A stretch of DNA of 45,707 nucleotides, from the NCBI GenBank assembly GCA_003427395.1, contig BFEA01000125.1:31182-76888 (forward strand), given 5' to 3'. Of the stretch, positions 1 through 11,455 are shown piece by piece; the first letter of the stretch is position 1, and every line of letters begins with the position of its first letter. Below the pieces are notes generated by a model. The model was given only the letters and a program-made list of their open reading frames with translations, ran no database searches and was not told the origin of the DNA. The stretch comes from Chara braunii. Taxonomy: Eukaryota > Streptophyta > Charophyceae > Charales > Characeae. The position numbers and the translations under genes were made by a program.

Positions 1-33
1 ACGAGCTGTGTATAGCGAACATGACAACACACA

Positions 34-37
<4 letters not shown>

Positions 38-106
<69 letters not shown>
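38..106. repeat. (CA)n microsatellite
   Basis: Almost uninterrupted CA dinucleotides. A shorter CA-rich stretch with a similar preceding sequence (an AACATGACAACAC-like motif) recurs near 375-408, so the 5' flank may be duplicated. Confidence 0.95.
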
Positions 107-109
<3 letters not shown>

Positions 110-1085
110 GGTTTTAAGGCTTTGACAGACTGCTTTCTTTAACTACTGCTGTTCTTGTGAGGGTTCTGGACCGGCAGTTGGCCAGGATTACAGGGCTCGA
201 GTGAGTAAAGCCGACCACTTTTCTCAGGGGTATTGCTTTACCCTGGCTGGTATGGTGAGTCCTTACCCATCAGTCAAATGGGCAGACTGTCGGGGTTCGA
301 CCTCCTGAGAAGTCGGTGAAAGTCCGATGAAAGGGTCTGGCACATCCATGTTTTCTTTTTGTGGAGGTGTGCGAAGCAGACATGACAACACACCCACACA
401 CACACAGTATTCTTTTCTTGCCTTTGCTTCTGACCGAAGAAGGCATATAGCCCTTTGCAGTTCTCCATCTTCATTGTTAGTCCCAGGCACATGCCACTCA
501 GCCACCAGACAGATATACAGACTTACAATTCAATCGCACCGAACCAGTCATTGAATTAGGGAAGCAAAAACGGCCACCAAGTACTTGATTGCCAGGGGGA
601 AACAAAATGTGAGGAAGTGGCGGAAAGAGGCAGCGGAGAACAGGGTGAGGAGGGTATTGATGTCCCACGTGGGGCTTGGGGGCTAACCTATGCCAGTGCG
701 ACCAGCAACTCGTTGAAAGGCACCTTGAGAAGTTGACACGTGTCAAGCAGGCTTGAGTTCCACATGGAAGTACAGCATCAACCACCCATCCCGAGCTCTG
801 TGGCTGTGACATGTGACCCCCGTGCCTCCCCCTCTCAAATGGTGAAAGCAATTCAGAAGATGACGTGTCAACAACCATCGTCGTCCTGGAGCTCACGACG
901 CCAGCCATGGCTACACTCGCCCCCTAGTCCGTATTCTTTTTTCAATTTTCTGTTTTTGGCCACTGGAAATCCAAAAGCACAGCAAACAATACCGTCAGGG
1001 AGGACCACAACCCCATCAGCACCTTTGCATCCAAGTACTGGCAAAATGACATCCAATTGAACAAGATCAAGAAAATGGCTGGAAC

Positions 1086-1087
<2 letters not shown>
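107..1087. other. Stretch without a recognisable gene
   Basis: Overlapping open frames occur on both strands, but none shows a domain, repeated motif or consistent coding bias that I recognise. I see no RNA gene or mobile-element terminus here. Confidence 0.5.
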
Positions 1088-1179
<92 letters not shown>

Positions 1180-1180
1180 N

Positions 1181-1245
<65 letters not shown>
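1088..1245. repeat. Compound (CA)n(GA)n microsatellite
   Basis: About 18 CA units pass directly into about 60 GA units. A single N at 1180 lies in the middle of the GA tract, probably an assembly or consensus ambiguity. The apparent Ser/Leu and Arg/Glu open frames across it are artefacts of the repeat. Confidence 0.95.
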
Positions 1246-1247
<2 letters not shown>

Positions 1248-1786
1248 CAAACATAGCACCAAAAAAAAAAACCGGAACGAAGTATCAAACATAGAGCGCT
1301 CGCTACGGGCGAGTAGTAACCAAGTAAATGCATGGTAGAGTGGAAGGATGTGTAACAATTGAGGAAAATCAGACTAAAAACTTGTCATCTGTTCTTTTGT
1401 TGATTAGTGTCAAGGTAAAAGTAATCAAACAGTACGGTAACTAATGTAGATGCTGAATGTTGATCAGCAGTCTGACGACGTCAGAATCGGTTTCAGCATC
1501 ACGGGACAGACGACTATTTGTACAAATGGTTGGTAGTGTTTTGAACAGTTATCCGGTGTTGGTTGCATGACAAATGACAACGTTTGATGTTGTGCGTTGT
1601 TGATTTTGCGAAAAAAAATCAAAAAATGCCGTGGTCACATGTCACACACTGGCGACCCTGTGGTGGTCACTTGTCACACATCGGCGGCCGTGCCAATGTC
1701 ATTTTGTAGAACGACGGGGGAAATTGGCGACCCTCCTACGTATCCTCCATTTTTTGTTCCAGCGTTCACAAGCTATTGGAGGTTTC
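1246..1786. other. Non-coding stretch, no gene seen
   Basis: AT-rich sequence. Around 1630-1700 there is a loose duplication of a phrase containing GGTCAC and TGTCACAC. No coding or RNA gene is supported. Confidence 0.5.
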
Positions 1787-1858
1787 AGACCCATTAATTT
1801 GAATTCCATGAGACTCATTAATTTGAATTCCATCAGACTCATTAATTTGAATTCCATC
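1787..1858 (+). repeat. 24-bp tandem repeat, three copies
   Basis: Three adjacent 24-base units (1787-1810, 1811-1834, 1835-1858) share the core CATTAATTTGAATTCCAT and differ at only one or two positions. No function is evident. Confidence 0.9.
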
Positions 1859-2168
1859 AACATACCCCTTCCTGGTCGACTACATACACCAAGAGCATAT
1901 CAAAATTATATACCCCAATGTCTGCTGTTGACGCCAATGAGTGAGGGTGGGCTTTGACAGTTGAGGATTCTGAGCCATTGATTGAGAGATACAGTGGTGG
2001 CAATTGTGCAACAGGAATCACTGTGCAGTTGCGCACTCGGAACATCACTTGATGCTTTGTTGTGTCCAAGGTTGTCAATCTGCAATTAGGAGGCTGTCCG
2101 AGGAGAAGCAGGCAACGCACTTTTGACTGTTGAGTTTGTGACTACCTCCCTCGAGGAGAACGAGAACA

Positions 2169-2494
2169 ATGCGCCAGACAGGGACACCGCCCGCTGTCAT
2201 CTCTCCATCTCCTCCTGAGGCCGCACTGCCGGAGGAAGCATCCATGACAGCGCAGCCAGATCAGCAACAGATAGACACCCCCCATTGTCAAGGCAGAAAA
2301 GACCCAGTGGCACCCCAGATAACAAATGAGCAGGGGGGTGTGCTGAAGGCTTTTGTTTCATCCAAATGGAATGCAGGTGGTGGGAAACGGGACAACCACT
2401 GCATGAGAGAAGAAGAAAAGGAGAAGAGAAGGCAGGCAGAATGGGGACGTGAGCTACCAAAAGTAGAGCTAAGAGAAAGGGAAAAGAGACCAAG
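2169..2494 (+). pseudogene. Open frame interrupted by element 1 (unknown protein)
   Basis: An ATG-started frame runs into the left end of the chromovirus at 2495. It is Pro/Gln-rich at first and then highly charged (Arg/Glu/Lys). If the element and one CAAG target copy are removed, the frame continues after 11459 for about 20 mostly basic codons to a stop near 11520. No domain is recognisable. It may be a broken host exon, or an open frame by chance in purine-rich DNA. Confidence 0.2.
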
Positions 2495-3593
2495 TGTGAG
2501 GAATGAGCCCTCACGGGGCCCTTATCAGACATGCACCTGTTCTGGGCAGAGGCCCCCAGCAAGCCAAGTGCCCGCCCTAAGTGAAGGCGGGCCTGAATAT
2601 TCCCGAGAGCCCAAAATTCGACATTTTTCCATATGTGGATACTCCAGCTGTTACAGCCTGCCAGTTGGTTGAGTTGGTTGATTGGACGCATGAGCCTCCC
2701 TAAGCTGCGTCGTACAGTTGGGCCCAGGCCGTGGCAGTTGCACCTGGGCACATACACACAATGCAGGGCCGATACATCATGAAGTGGCTACAGGCCTACG
2801 CAAAAGCAGCTCTGTCGACGTACATACCCCGGGTCCTGTGCAAATGCAGGAAACGGCCCAAGTCTGGAGACTCAGGCCGTGTCCAACTGTAACTGTATCA
2901 CGAGGCCTGGGCGCAGGGACTGGGGCCCAACCAGAAGCTAGTGGAAGCTTCCAGCCAGGCCACACGCAGCCAAGCAGAGGCTGCCACTTCCATATAGGAA
3001 GAAGGGCAGCCAGGGTTGAGGAGGCTGGCCCACGCAGGCAATGCGGTCACGCTGCTACGCTGTAGCATTAGAGGCTGCGTGCTGCGCTGAGGCCAGAGCG
3101 CGTGTGGGCGCGTGTGTGGTGAAGAGGGGCGCTGCTGGGCAGCGGAGCGCAAGCAGCCATAGCCGGGCTGCAGGGCGCTAGGGGGTAAGAGGGTGATCGG
3201 TGGTCTTCAGGAAGGAGGCGAGTGTGGGTGGACAGGGTCTGATGAGGGGAAGCGAGATACGTACCTGGTACATGGAAGAGGTCGGTTATGGTGTTGACGT
3301 CGTGTACATTGGTCTTCGAGAGTCGAAGTGAGCCTGTTGCCTGAACACAGCTGTAGGTAGGATTGTAAAGTAGCGTAGGCTGGGTGCTGGGCGCCAGACA
3401 TAGAGGAGTGACTTTGGATACTGTGTTGGTGCGGCCTGAGGGCTTGAACATTGGCTCATTACTTCATTGTATTGCTCTTATTTGGATGGGATCTCCGTGC
3501 ATTTGCGCTCCCTGCTTGTACGCGGCTACTTGGACATCTGTGTGATTTCGCAATTTGGTTTTCTGTATATCGTTCCCACTCATATTCCTTGCA
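2495..3593 (+). repeat. 5' LTR of element 1
   Basis: Matches 10341-11455 along its whole length. The start TGTGAGGAAT is nearly the inverse of the end ATTCCTTGCA, the short inverted terminus typical of LTRs. Differences from the 3' LTR include CG-to-TG/CA changes and indels, for example around 2665-2690. Open frames within it are not genes. Confidence 0.92.
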
Positions 3594-3596
3594 ATT

Positions 3597-3608
3597 TGGT
3601 ATAGGAGC
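3597..3608 (+). promoter_or_regulatory. Primer binding site, tRNA-iMet type (element 1)
   Basis: TGGTATAGGAGC starts three bases after the LTR end. It matches the common plant LTR-element primer site TGGTATCAGAGC at 10 of 12 positions. Element 2 has the same three-base spacing. Confidence 0.8.
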
Positions 3609-4888
3609 TGCTTCTTGATTACCGCGTACCTGGCGCTGGCGACATTGTTGCTTGGTGCGCTGACGATGCTTCTGTGCAGTAAGGATACTTTGGTGCTGGC
3701 TTGATATAGTGGGGCCCAGGTAGAGGGGCCGGCCACTGGAAGGCTGTGGCGACAGCGTGGGAGCTGTGGCGACAGCGGATGTATGTGTGATGATGAGAGC
3801 ATGCTGATGTGGCATTTTGGCTGAGGTGGCACTGCATTGCGTTGTGGGTGGTACCGAGGCTATGACCAGTCATCAAAATGCACGTCGGCTCAATTGGTGA
3901 GAAATCTGTGGTTGGGGTCATCTATCTCCAGGTACGTTGTTCCCTTACCTTATCTACCCTCTCAATCTCTCTTCTCACCGCGAGGAAGCGAGTCCAACCT
4001 TGAGTGTCCTCTCTTTTGTGTGAGGAGTCGTGAGCGCTCTACCTTGAGAGATGACATTCTTCCCGGTGGCACATCTAGCAGGAGAGGGCGGTGCCTCTGA
4101 AGGGCCCTGGTCGAAGCACGGGTCATGGTCACCATGCCAACCCATAGGAGTAGTACACGCAGGCCATGCTGCTTTGTCCATTAAGGCTCTTTGCTGCGCT
4201 GATAGAAGGGGTGTGCAGACTGACCAGTCCTAAGCAGACGGAAACCAGACCGTCTATAAATATTTCTGGCGGGAATCTGATCTGTCCACTGGCTGTGATC
4301 GTCATCCTGATTGCGCCGTTAAATATTTCCTGAGGACCTTGAGGGCTGTCCTTAAACTGCCTCTTGATCAGCCAGATCAGTCAGACGTAAGGCTTGTTGC
4401 ACGCGAGGGTAAAGAACGGGCAGTTCTGGTCGTAAGCATACGCCTTGGGCACAGGGGTGGGCCGCTAACGCACACATTAGACACTGCCGCTTGATGATGG
4501 CTACAGGCACGTTGGATACAGGGGAGGAAGATTCCAATTGAGACTCAACTGTCATACACAACAATACCCATTGTGCATACATCTGCTCACTTAATCTATT
4601 TTTATTTTGATTAGTTGGTTGACATACTGCTGACACCTCACAGACAGCCTAGACTAAACTGCAGTGTTCTGCCATAGCCAGTTCTCTTTGAAGCTGTTGG
4701 AAGAGAACTAATCAAAGTAGATTTAGATTATGTGTACAGTCTGTGTGGATGCTTTTGATACAGCTTGAACGGTAGTCTGGGTAACTCTCCGGATATTTAT
4801 TTCTATCTTATTTATTTTTAAAACCAGTCAGACGCATGCTGCGGTAGGTCCAGAGTGGACTCTAGTGCAGACAGCGTCTGCCTAGCCG
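3609..4888 (+). other. Untranslated leader of element 1
   Basis: About 1.3 kb between the primer site and the first gag ATG. I see no conserved coding content. Long leaders are common in this class, and element 2 has one of similar size. Confidence 0.6.
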
Positions 4889-6739
4889 ATGAGTGGTTCA
4901 GAGGCTGGTGAAGGTACAGCTGATGATAGAAGGCTCACTAGGCGTGATTCGCTTAGGGTACCTGTAGTGTTCCAGGTCCTGTTATCGGTAGACAAGAGAA
5001 GGCTCAGGGCCAAAGCAAGGGCCCGTAATCTTGAGACTGTGAGGGAAGCTGCAGCAGCTAGAGAGAACATTGGCAGCAGTGGCGGCTAGCACAGTAGCAA
5101 TGGCTACATTCGCGGCATCAACTACAGCAACCTCGTCCAGTTTCTCGTTGGGAATGCCGGACACTACAGGACAGTCCGTTTCCAGTACCACAGGGTCTGG
5201 GGCCAATCAGATGGCGGGCTTGCAGTCTAGCTCGCTCGCCGCCTCCACGCACCAGGGAGCAGATGGAGCTCCAGCAAGTAGAGAGGATCCGCATAAGGCT
5301 AGAGGAGGAGCTTAAGAAGGCCAGCGAGAGAGAGAATGAGATTAGAAATAGAAGTGTCAGACTAAAGGGTAGGGCGGCAGACAAAGCTGCTTTAGAGGGG
5401 TTAGATGACTCAGCTTTGGACAATAACATGAAGATTGTCAAAGCGAGCATCTTGTCCATGCATGCATACATGGACAGCAAACTGGACGCTATCCAGGACA
5501 CCTTGGACCAGATCCTGAACGCCATGCAAAGGCCAGGATTTAGGTCAACAGCTTTGCCATCGCTGCAATTCTCAGCGATGGCAGGCCCGTACCCCCCCTC
5601 AGTCTGGCACCTCACCAAGCGGTACATCAGCAGCAGCAGCACAGACTGCTGCTTCTTCATCTTCTGGTCCAGCGGCTGGAGCTACACCACAGCCGCCACC
5701 TGTCCCACCAGCGGGACAGCAACAGCCTCGGTACCCCAAGACCCCACTGAAACCACCCCCAGCCTTCTCAAGAGATAAGAATGATGAGGCTCTCGACACT
5801 TGGTTGAGAACGGTGCCAGTGTGGGTGAGGGCAAAGAGGACGTTGGTAGAGGAGGAAGTGATAATTGTTGCATCCTATTTGGAAGGATTAGCAGCTCGCT
5901 GGTTAAATGGATTGGTAGCCTCAAAGGGTTTCGGCAGGAACATGGGTGATTGGGCTAAGACCCATACCCTGGAGAGCTTTATGGATCTGGTGGAAGCGCA
6001 GCAGCACAACCCACAACAGGCACATATTGCCACTGATGGGTTGCTGAAACTTGATACTAGGAAGTACAGGTCCGTGCGCGAGCTCACCTCTGTTGTAGAG
6101 TGTTTGATTGTCGTCCCTGGGGTAGAGTACAATCCGCAGGTCTTGTTGACCATGTTCTTAAGGTTTCTTCCCACAAACATCAAAACCTTATTAGCCAGCG
6201 AGGCTCGGCTAGAGTATCACACGTTCGAGACCTTTAGCAAAAAGGCCTTACATTTGGAGGCGATGCTAGGTGGTGCTCAAACACCCTCTACGGACGGGAG
6301 AAAGAAGAAGAGTCCAGAGGAATGGAAGAAGAAGGGGAGCCGATTGATGATGGTCGAGGTTGAGTGTACTCAGACCGAGATCGAGGATTTCTCTTATCTT
6401 GTGGACAGCACAAAGATAAATGGCGAGGATGATGTTGAGGGTAGCAACCTCGCTGCAGTAGTAAAAGGCAAGGCAGGTGACCGTGACAAGGGCGATAAGC
6501 AGAGGAGTCAGGGGCAAACCCCGAACCCGCACAAGATAGCGGCATGGGTTCGAGCAGGTTTGGATCGAGATGTGTGGCGGGATCGTTACCAGCGAGGTGC
6601 TTGCATTAACTGCGGCAAGTATGGCCACCAGCAGTTCAAATGCAAAAACACAAAGGTCCCACATAAGATACCATCTAAAGGTGGGATTCCTTCTTCCCAG
6701 AGTGGTGCCTCAACAAGTTCCGGCTCGGAAAACACATAG
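4889..6739 (+). pseudogene. gag of element 1 (frameshifted)
   Basis: The capsid/nucleocapsid protein would package the element RNA. Coding begins at the ATG at 4889 (MSGSEAGE...) and passes through all three frames. It shifts near 5060, again near 5260-5315, and a third time at the C7 run 5592-5598, so at least three indels separate the segments. A charged helical, coiled-coil-like part (about 5263-5530) is followed by a Ser/Ala/Pro/Gln-rich linker and then a capsid-like region. Near 6600-6650 is a zinc knuckle CINCGKYGHQQFKC (CX2CX4HX4C). The frame ends with TAG at 6737-6739. Confidence 0.85.
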
Positions 6740-6744
6740 GGTCA

Positions 6745-7510
6745 GTAGAAGTTGTAGCAGCTTCTACTCTCGTTGAGGCGGGTGATGTACCCTCCCCGTT
6801 TCAAGAGTTGGCCAAAGCTATTGACTCCTTAGTCACCCCGCAAACGCATCCTGACCCAACGATACTCTGCTCGTTGGATGTGTCTGAGGCCTTAGAGGAC
6901 CTACAAAGTGAGTGGTCGGCAAGGGACCCTCGTGAGTCCTGGGTGGCACTGTGGCACTAAGTAAAGGTCCTACAGGGGAGCACTTCGTTGTGGAAGTCGG
7001 TGTAGGAGACCGCAAGTGCGGTGCCTTCGTAGACATCGACTCCACGCGAAACTTCATAAGTCGTGACTGCGTTGAGAGATTGCGCCTCCAGGACCGGGTG
7101 CAGCGCCTCAGTAGACCGATAGCATCTACTCTGGTCAACAAAGAACGCATGTTGGTAGAGGACTATGTCAAGGATGTAGTCTGCACCTTCTCCTATGCAG
7201 GAGGGGAACTGAATCATAAGATTTTGTTACTCGTTAGTGACGACCTGCCATTTGACATGTTGTTAGGTATGTACTACCTCGTGGTTGCCAAGCCCCAATT
7301 CGATTGGGACAAGAAAGTGTTGAAGCACGAGTTGCCTAATGGGAGGACCGTTACACTAGCTAAGTATAAGGCTAGCAGGTTAATTGACTCCTATGGGTGT
7401 TTGTGCGCATCGGCCTTCTACAATTACTATAAACAGAACCAAGAGAAGGGTATGTATCTGGTCTTTGTCTCTGTCAAAGGGGAGGTCATTAAAACACCCC
7501 CAAAGATAAA
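6745..7510 (+). pseudogene. Retropepsin (protease) region of element 1
   Basis: A short linker (6745-6957) in another frame, containing ILCSLDVSEAL, resembles the same part of element 2 (VLCSISLDNSL). The protease frame opens at 6951. The usual active-site motif DSGS/A-T-x-x-F-I-S is altered to DIDSTRNFIS: the Asp survives, but the Ser-Gly after it is lost. The later DLPFDMLLGM block is the conserved psi-loop/ILG-like motif. Loss of the Ser-Gly predicts an inactive enzyme. The frame continues directly into the start of RT. Confidence 0.8.
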
Positions 7511-8063
7511 GAGTGTCGTCGCTAAGTACCCTGATCTGTTCGAGGAACCCACAGGTCTCGTAGACAGGGAGGTTGTCCATGCCATAGAGATCATCCCTGG
7601 GAGCAAGATACCCAAAGGGAGAATCTATAGGATGGCTTCGACCGAGTTGGACGAGCTCCGTTGACAACTGAAAGAGCTCACACAAAAGGGTTGGATACGG
7701 CCTAGCATCTCCCCCTTCGGCTCACCAGTTCTATTTGTCCCGAACAAGGGGGGATAATTAAGGATGTGCATTAACTATAGGGGCCTCAATGCCATCACCG
7801 TTAAGAATGCAGAGCCCCTACCTCGCATTGATGACCAATTGGATAGGGTGTAGGGATGTAAGTACTTCACAAAGATAAACTTGAAATCCGACTACCATCA
7901 GATTGCCATTAGACTGGAAGATCCTCCATGACTTGGATAAGTTTATCGTCCTGTTCCTCGACGACATTCTTATCGATGAGCATGCCCAACATCAAAGTAC
8001 TTTCTCTCTACCGGCAAGTATAAGATAAATTTAGAGAAATACGAGTTCGGTCGCACTAAAATC
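7511..8063 (+). pseudogene. Reverse transcriptase of element 1, with stops and internal deletion
   Basis: The N-terminal RT signature is present (KGWIRPS...[28 protein letters not shown]). In-frame stops lie at 7662-7664, near 7756 and near 7852. Around 7925 the sequence jumps from the YHQI block straight to LDKFIVLFLDDILI. About 45 residues (130-140 bases) that normally hold the RTRYGH and MPFGLTNAP blocks are missing. The catalytic box is FLDD instead of YLDD. The region cannot make a functional polymerase. Confidence 0.88.
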
Positions 8064-8678
8064 TTGTACTTGGGTCATGAAGTATCCGCGGAAGGGATTA
8101 GGCCTGAAGATGCGAAGGTGGCTAGCATTAGGGATTGGCCACGACCCCAGTTTATGACTGAGGTCAGATCTTTCTTGGCGATGTGTGGTTATTACCACAA
8201 TTTTGTACAAAATTATAGTACAATCGCATCACCCTTGACCGATCTAGCGCACCTTGACACTCCATGGGAATGGACAGACGCATGTGAGGCTGCTTTCAAG
8301 AGATTGAAGCATGCCCTTACAAATCATGAGGTTCTCATGGTCCCCGATCCTCAAAGGCCATTTGTAATGACCATTGACGCAAGCCAACATGACACTGGCG
8401 CAGTGTTGGCTCAGCGGGAAGGGAAGAAGTTAAGGCTGATCGAGTACATGAGCAAGAAGATGCCATCGAAAAAGTTGGCGAAGTCCACCTATGAAAGGGA
8501 ACTTTACGCCCTCTACAAGGCACTTGTCCACTGGAGACACGATCTGGTGGGGTGGTTCTTCTATTTGAGGACTGACCATCAAACACTCAAGTGGATCAAG
8601 ACACAACATGTTCTCTCTGACACACTCAAACGATGGATTGAAGTCATAGATCAGTACGACTTCAAGCTAAAGTCATAG
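8064..8678 (+). pseudogene. RT thumb and RNase H of element 1
   Basis: The open frame starts with YLGHEVSAEGIRP, the RT thumb/connection, followed by RNase H blocks TIDASQHDTGAVL, STYERELYAL and LRTDHQTLKWI. The acidic residues of these blocks are retained, so this segment looks better preserved than the protease or RT. A 29-bp tandem duplication at its end (8641-8698) shifts the frame into a stop and separates it from the integrase part. Confidence 0.88.
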
Positions 8679-8698
8679 ATCAGTATGACTTCAAGCTA
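8641..8698 (+). repeat. 29-bp tandem duplication inside pol
   Basis: The units 8641-8669 and 8670-8698 differ at one base (C/T). Since 29 is not a multiple of three, the duplication itself breaks the reading frame between RNase H and integrase. Confidence 0.95.
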
Positions 8699-8702
8699 GA
8701 CT

Positions 8703-10297
8703 ATGTGAAAGGGGAGTATAACAAGGTTGTTGATGCGCTATCACGTAGGGCAGACTACCCAGGTGCGCTGATTACTGAATTTGGCTTATCTGACGATGTC
8801 ACTCGATCCTTCGTGGAAGCCTACAAGGAAAACCTTGTCACGATGGACATCATTCGCAAACTCGAGGCCCAGGACAAGGCCACATCTCACGAGTTTGTGA
8901 TGGTGGATGGGTTGCTCTTTCTTGAAAAGGCAGGGTTCAAGAGGTTAGTTATCCCATCTAGAGAAATTTTGCGTAGTTTATTTTTAGGTGAGTGCCATGA
9001 CGCAACGGCACATTTCGGCTACAAGAAGACTTCTGCTAACTTGGCAACAATTTTGGTGGCCTAACATGCTTGACGGTGCAAAGAACTAAGTGCATACTTG
9101 CCACGTCTGTCAGTGGGACAAGTTGCGGACTCTAGCACCGCTTGGGTTATTCAAGCCTCTACCCATTCCTACTGGTCCGGGACATAGTGTTTCCATGGAT
9201 TTCATGGATACCCTCGTGACCAGCAAGAGTGGAAAAAGGCATATCTTCGTCATAGTTGATAGGTTCACTAAATATGCTAGACTAGTTGCCATGCCGGAGA
9301 CTGCCAGGACTGAGCACGTCATCAAGTTATTCATGGATAACTGGGTGCGTGATTTTGGACTGCCCAAGACCATTGTTAGTGATAGAGGTGTCTGATTTAC
9401 CAGTGAGATGTGGAAGAAGGCTGCTGAACAGATGGGCAGCCAGCTTCGGATGACTTCTGGGAATCATCCCGAAGCAAATGGGGAGGCTGAACAGATGAAC
9501 CGTGTGGTGCAGCATCTGCTGAGGCACTATATCAAGCCCAGCCACAATGATTGGGATGAGAAATTACCTCTCATCGCCAGTCTGTACAATAATGTTGTGC
9601 ATAGCACCACCGGCGTTAGTCCTAATCAGCCGCACCTGGGATGGAAGCCTAGAACTGCTCTAGACTTCCTTCTGCCTGAAAATCGAACTGCTGCAACTTC
9701 TGGAACCATTGAATTTGGTGTCTAGTATGAGAAATTGTTGCAGCAGACAGTCGAGCACATAAAGAAATCTCGGGAAGCAATGATTGCTTCTGAGAATAAG
9801 CATCGCCGACAGTCTACATTTCAGGTAGGGGAACGTGTCTGGGTCAAGGTTAGTGAGTTCAGACAATAATTCTCATCTCTAGAAAACTAATGCCTCAGTA
9901 TTTCGGTCCCTGGAAAGTCTTAAACATTGTGGGTAGTGATTTGGATGGTCCCTCGTACTTACTTCGTATCCCTGGTCACCTATGCACTCACACTGTGTTT
10001 CACGCCTCAAAGCTTGCACCTTTCGCTGAGACAGAACAGTTCCCATCAAGGAGTTATATGCTGCCCCCAACCATGGATAGTCACGTGGACATCGACGATA
10101 TCCTGGAGCACAGAGACATGTCTGTTACCAAGCCAGCTGGCAGGTGTAGACCGCATAAACCTGTGAGGGAATACAGAGTACGGTCCAGGCATCATACTGA
10201 TCCTAAGGAAGATCGATGGTTTACAAGGGAGGAGCTTGTAAGGCAGCTCCTCAGATCGTGGCCGAGTATGAAAGGAAATTCAAGGGGAAGGAACTAG
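8703..10297 (+). pseudogene. Integrase and chromodomain of element 1
   Basis: Integrase would insert the cDNA; the chromodomain would steer it to marked chromatin. Visible in order: zinc-binding HHCC (ECHDATAHFGY ... CHVCQ), a DDE core with SMDFMD, SDRGV and a NGEAEQMNR Glu block, the C-terminal FGPWKVL...FHASKLAPF module, and a chromodomain-like end (VDIDDILEHRD ... DRWFTREELV). Breaks include a frame change near 9061-9090, a stop right after SDRGV (9393-9395), a stop at 9723-9725 and a frame change near 9866-9890. Confidence 0.88.
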
Positions 10298-10328
10298 CAT
10301 GAAGCATCTCAGCGGACTTTCGAAGCTA

Positions 10329-10340
10329 AGGGGGATGGAA
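10329..10340 (+). promoter_or_regulatory. Polypurine tract of element 1
   Basis: AGGGGGATGGAA lies directly before the TG of the 3' LTR, where plus-strand DNA synthesis would be primed. Confidence 0.75.
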
Positions 10341-11455
10341 TGCGAAGAATGAGCCCTCGCAGGGCCCTTATCAGACATGCACCTGTTCTGGGCAGAGCCC
10401 CCAAACAAGCCAAGTGCCCGCCCTAAGTGAAGGCGGGCCTGAATATTCACGAGAGCCCAATATTCGACATTTTTCCATATGTGGATACTCCGGCTGTTAC
10501 AGCCCGCAAGTTGACGCGTGAGCCTCCCTCAGTTGTGTCGTACATTTGGGTCCAGGCCGTGGCAGTTGCGCCTGGGCACATACACACAATGCAGGGTCGG
10601 CCGATACATCACGAAGTGGCTACAGGCCTATGCAAAAGCAGCTTTGTCAACGTACATACCCAGGGTCCTATGCAAATGCAGGAAACGGCCCAAGTCTGGA
10701 GACTCAGGCCGTGTCAAACTGCAAAGGGCCCAGGACCTCAATTGTATCACAAGGCCTGGGTGCAGGGACTGAGGGACAACCGGAAGCTAGTGGAAGCTTC
10801 CAGACAGGCCACACACAGCCAAAGTGTGGAAGAGGCTGCCACTTCCATATATGAAGAAGGGCAGCCAGGGTCGAGGAGGCCGGGCCATGCAGGCAATGCG
10901 GTCACGCTGCTACGCTGTGGCATTAGACGCTACGTGCTGCGCTGAGACCAGAGCGCGTGCAGGCGCGTGTGTGGTGAAGAGGGGCACTGCTAGGCAGTGG
11001 AGCGCAAGCAGCCATAGTCGGGCTGCAAGGCGCTAGGGGGTAAGAGGGCGATCAGTGGTCATCAGGAAGGAGGCGAGTGTGCGTGGACAGGGTCTGATGA
11101 GGGGAAGCGAGATACGTACCTAGTATATGGAAGAGGTCGGCTATGGTGTTGATGTCATGTACATTGGTCTTCGAGAGTCGAAGTGAGCCTGTTGCGAGAA
11201 TGCTGATGTAGGTAGGATAGTCAAGTAGTGTAGGCTGGGCGCTGGGCGCCAGACAGAGAGTAGCGACTTTGGATATTCTATTGGTGCGGCCTGAGGGCTT
11301 GAACATTGGCTCATGAGTCATTACTTCATTGTATTGCTCTTCTTTGGAGGGGATCGCGGTGAATTTGTGCTCTCTGCTTATACGCGGCTACTTGGACATC
11401 TGTGTGATTTCGCAATTTGGTTTTCTGTATATAGTTCCCACTTATATTCCTTGCA
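10341..11455 (+). repeat. 3' LTR of element 1
   Basis: Direct copy of 2495-3593. It begins TGCGAAGAAT and ends CCTTGCA, followed by the CAAG target copy. Open frames within it are not genes. Confidence 0.92.

Larger units (their letters stand above)
2495..11455 (+). mobile_element. Ty3/gypsy chromovirus, complete but defective (element 1)
   Basis: An 8.96-kb LTR retrotransposon. Two direct LTRs (1099 and 1115 bp) begin TG and end CA. A tRNA-iMet-like primer site follows the 5' LTR, and a purine tract precedes the 3' LTR. The tetranucleotide CAAG flanks both sides (2491-2494 and 11456-11459), consistent with a target-site duplication. The order gag, protease, RT, RNase H, integrase, chromodomain is that of Ty3 chromoviruses. 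The LTRs differ by roughly one base in ten by eye, plus indels, so the insertion is old. Several frameshifts, three in-frame stops in RT and an RT deletion make it non-autonomous. Confidence 0.93.

Noticed and set aside
3068-3451. Minus-strand frames in the 5' LTR
   Set aside because: They lie in an LTR with indels relative to its partner, so there is no conserved frame.
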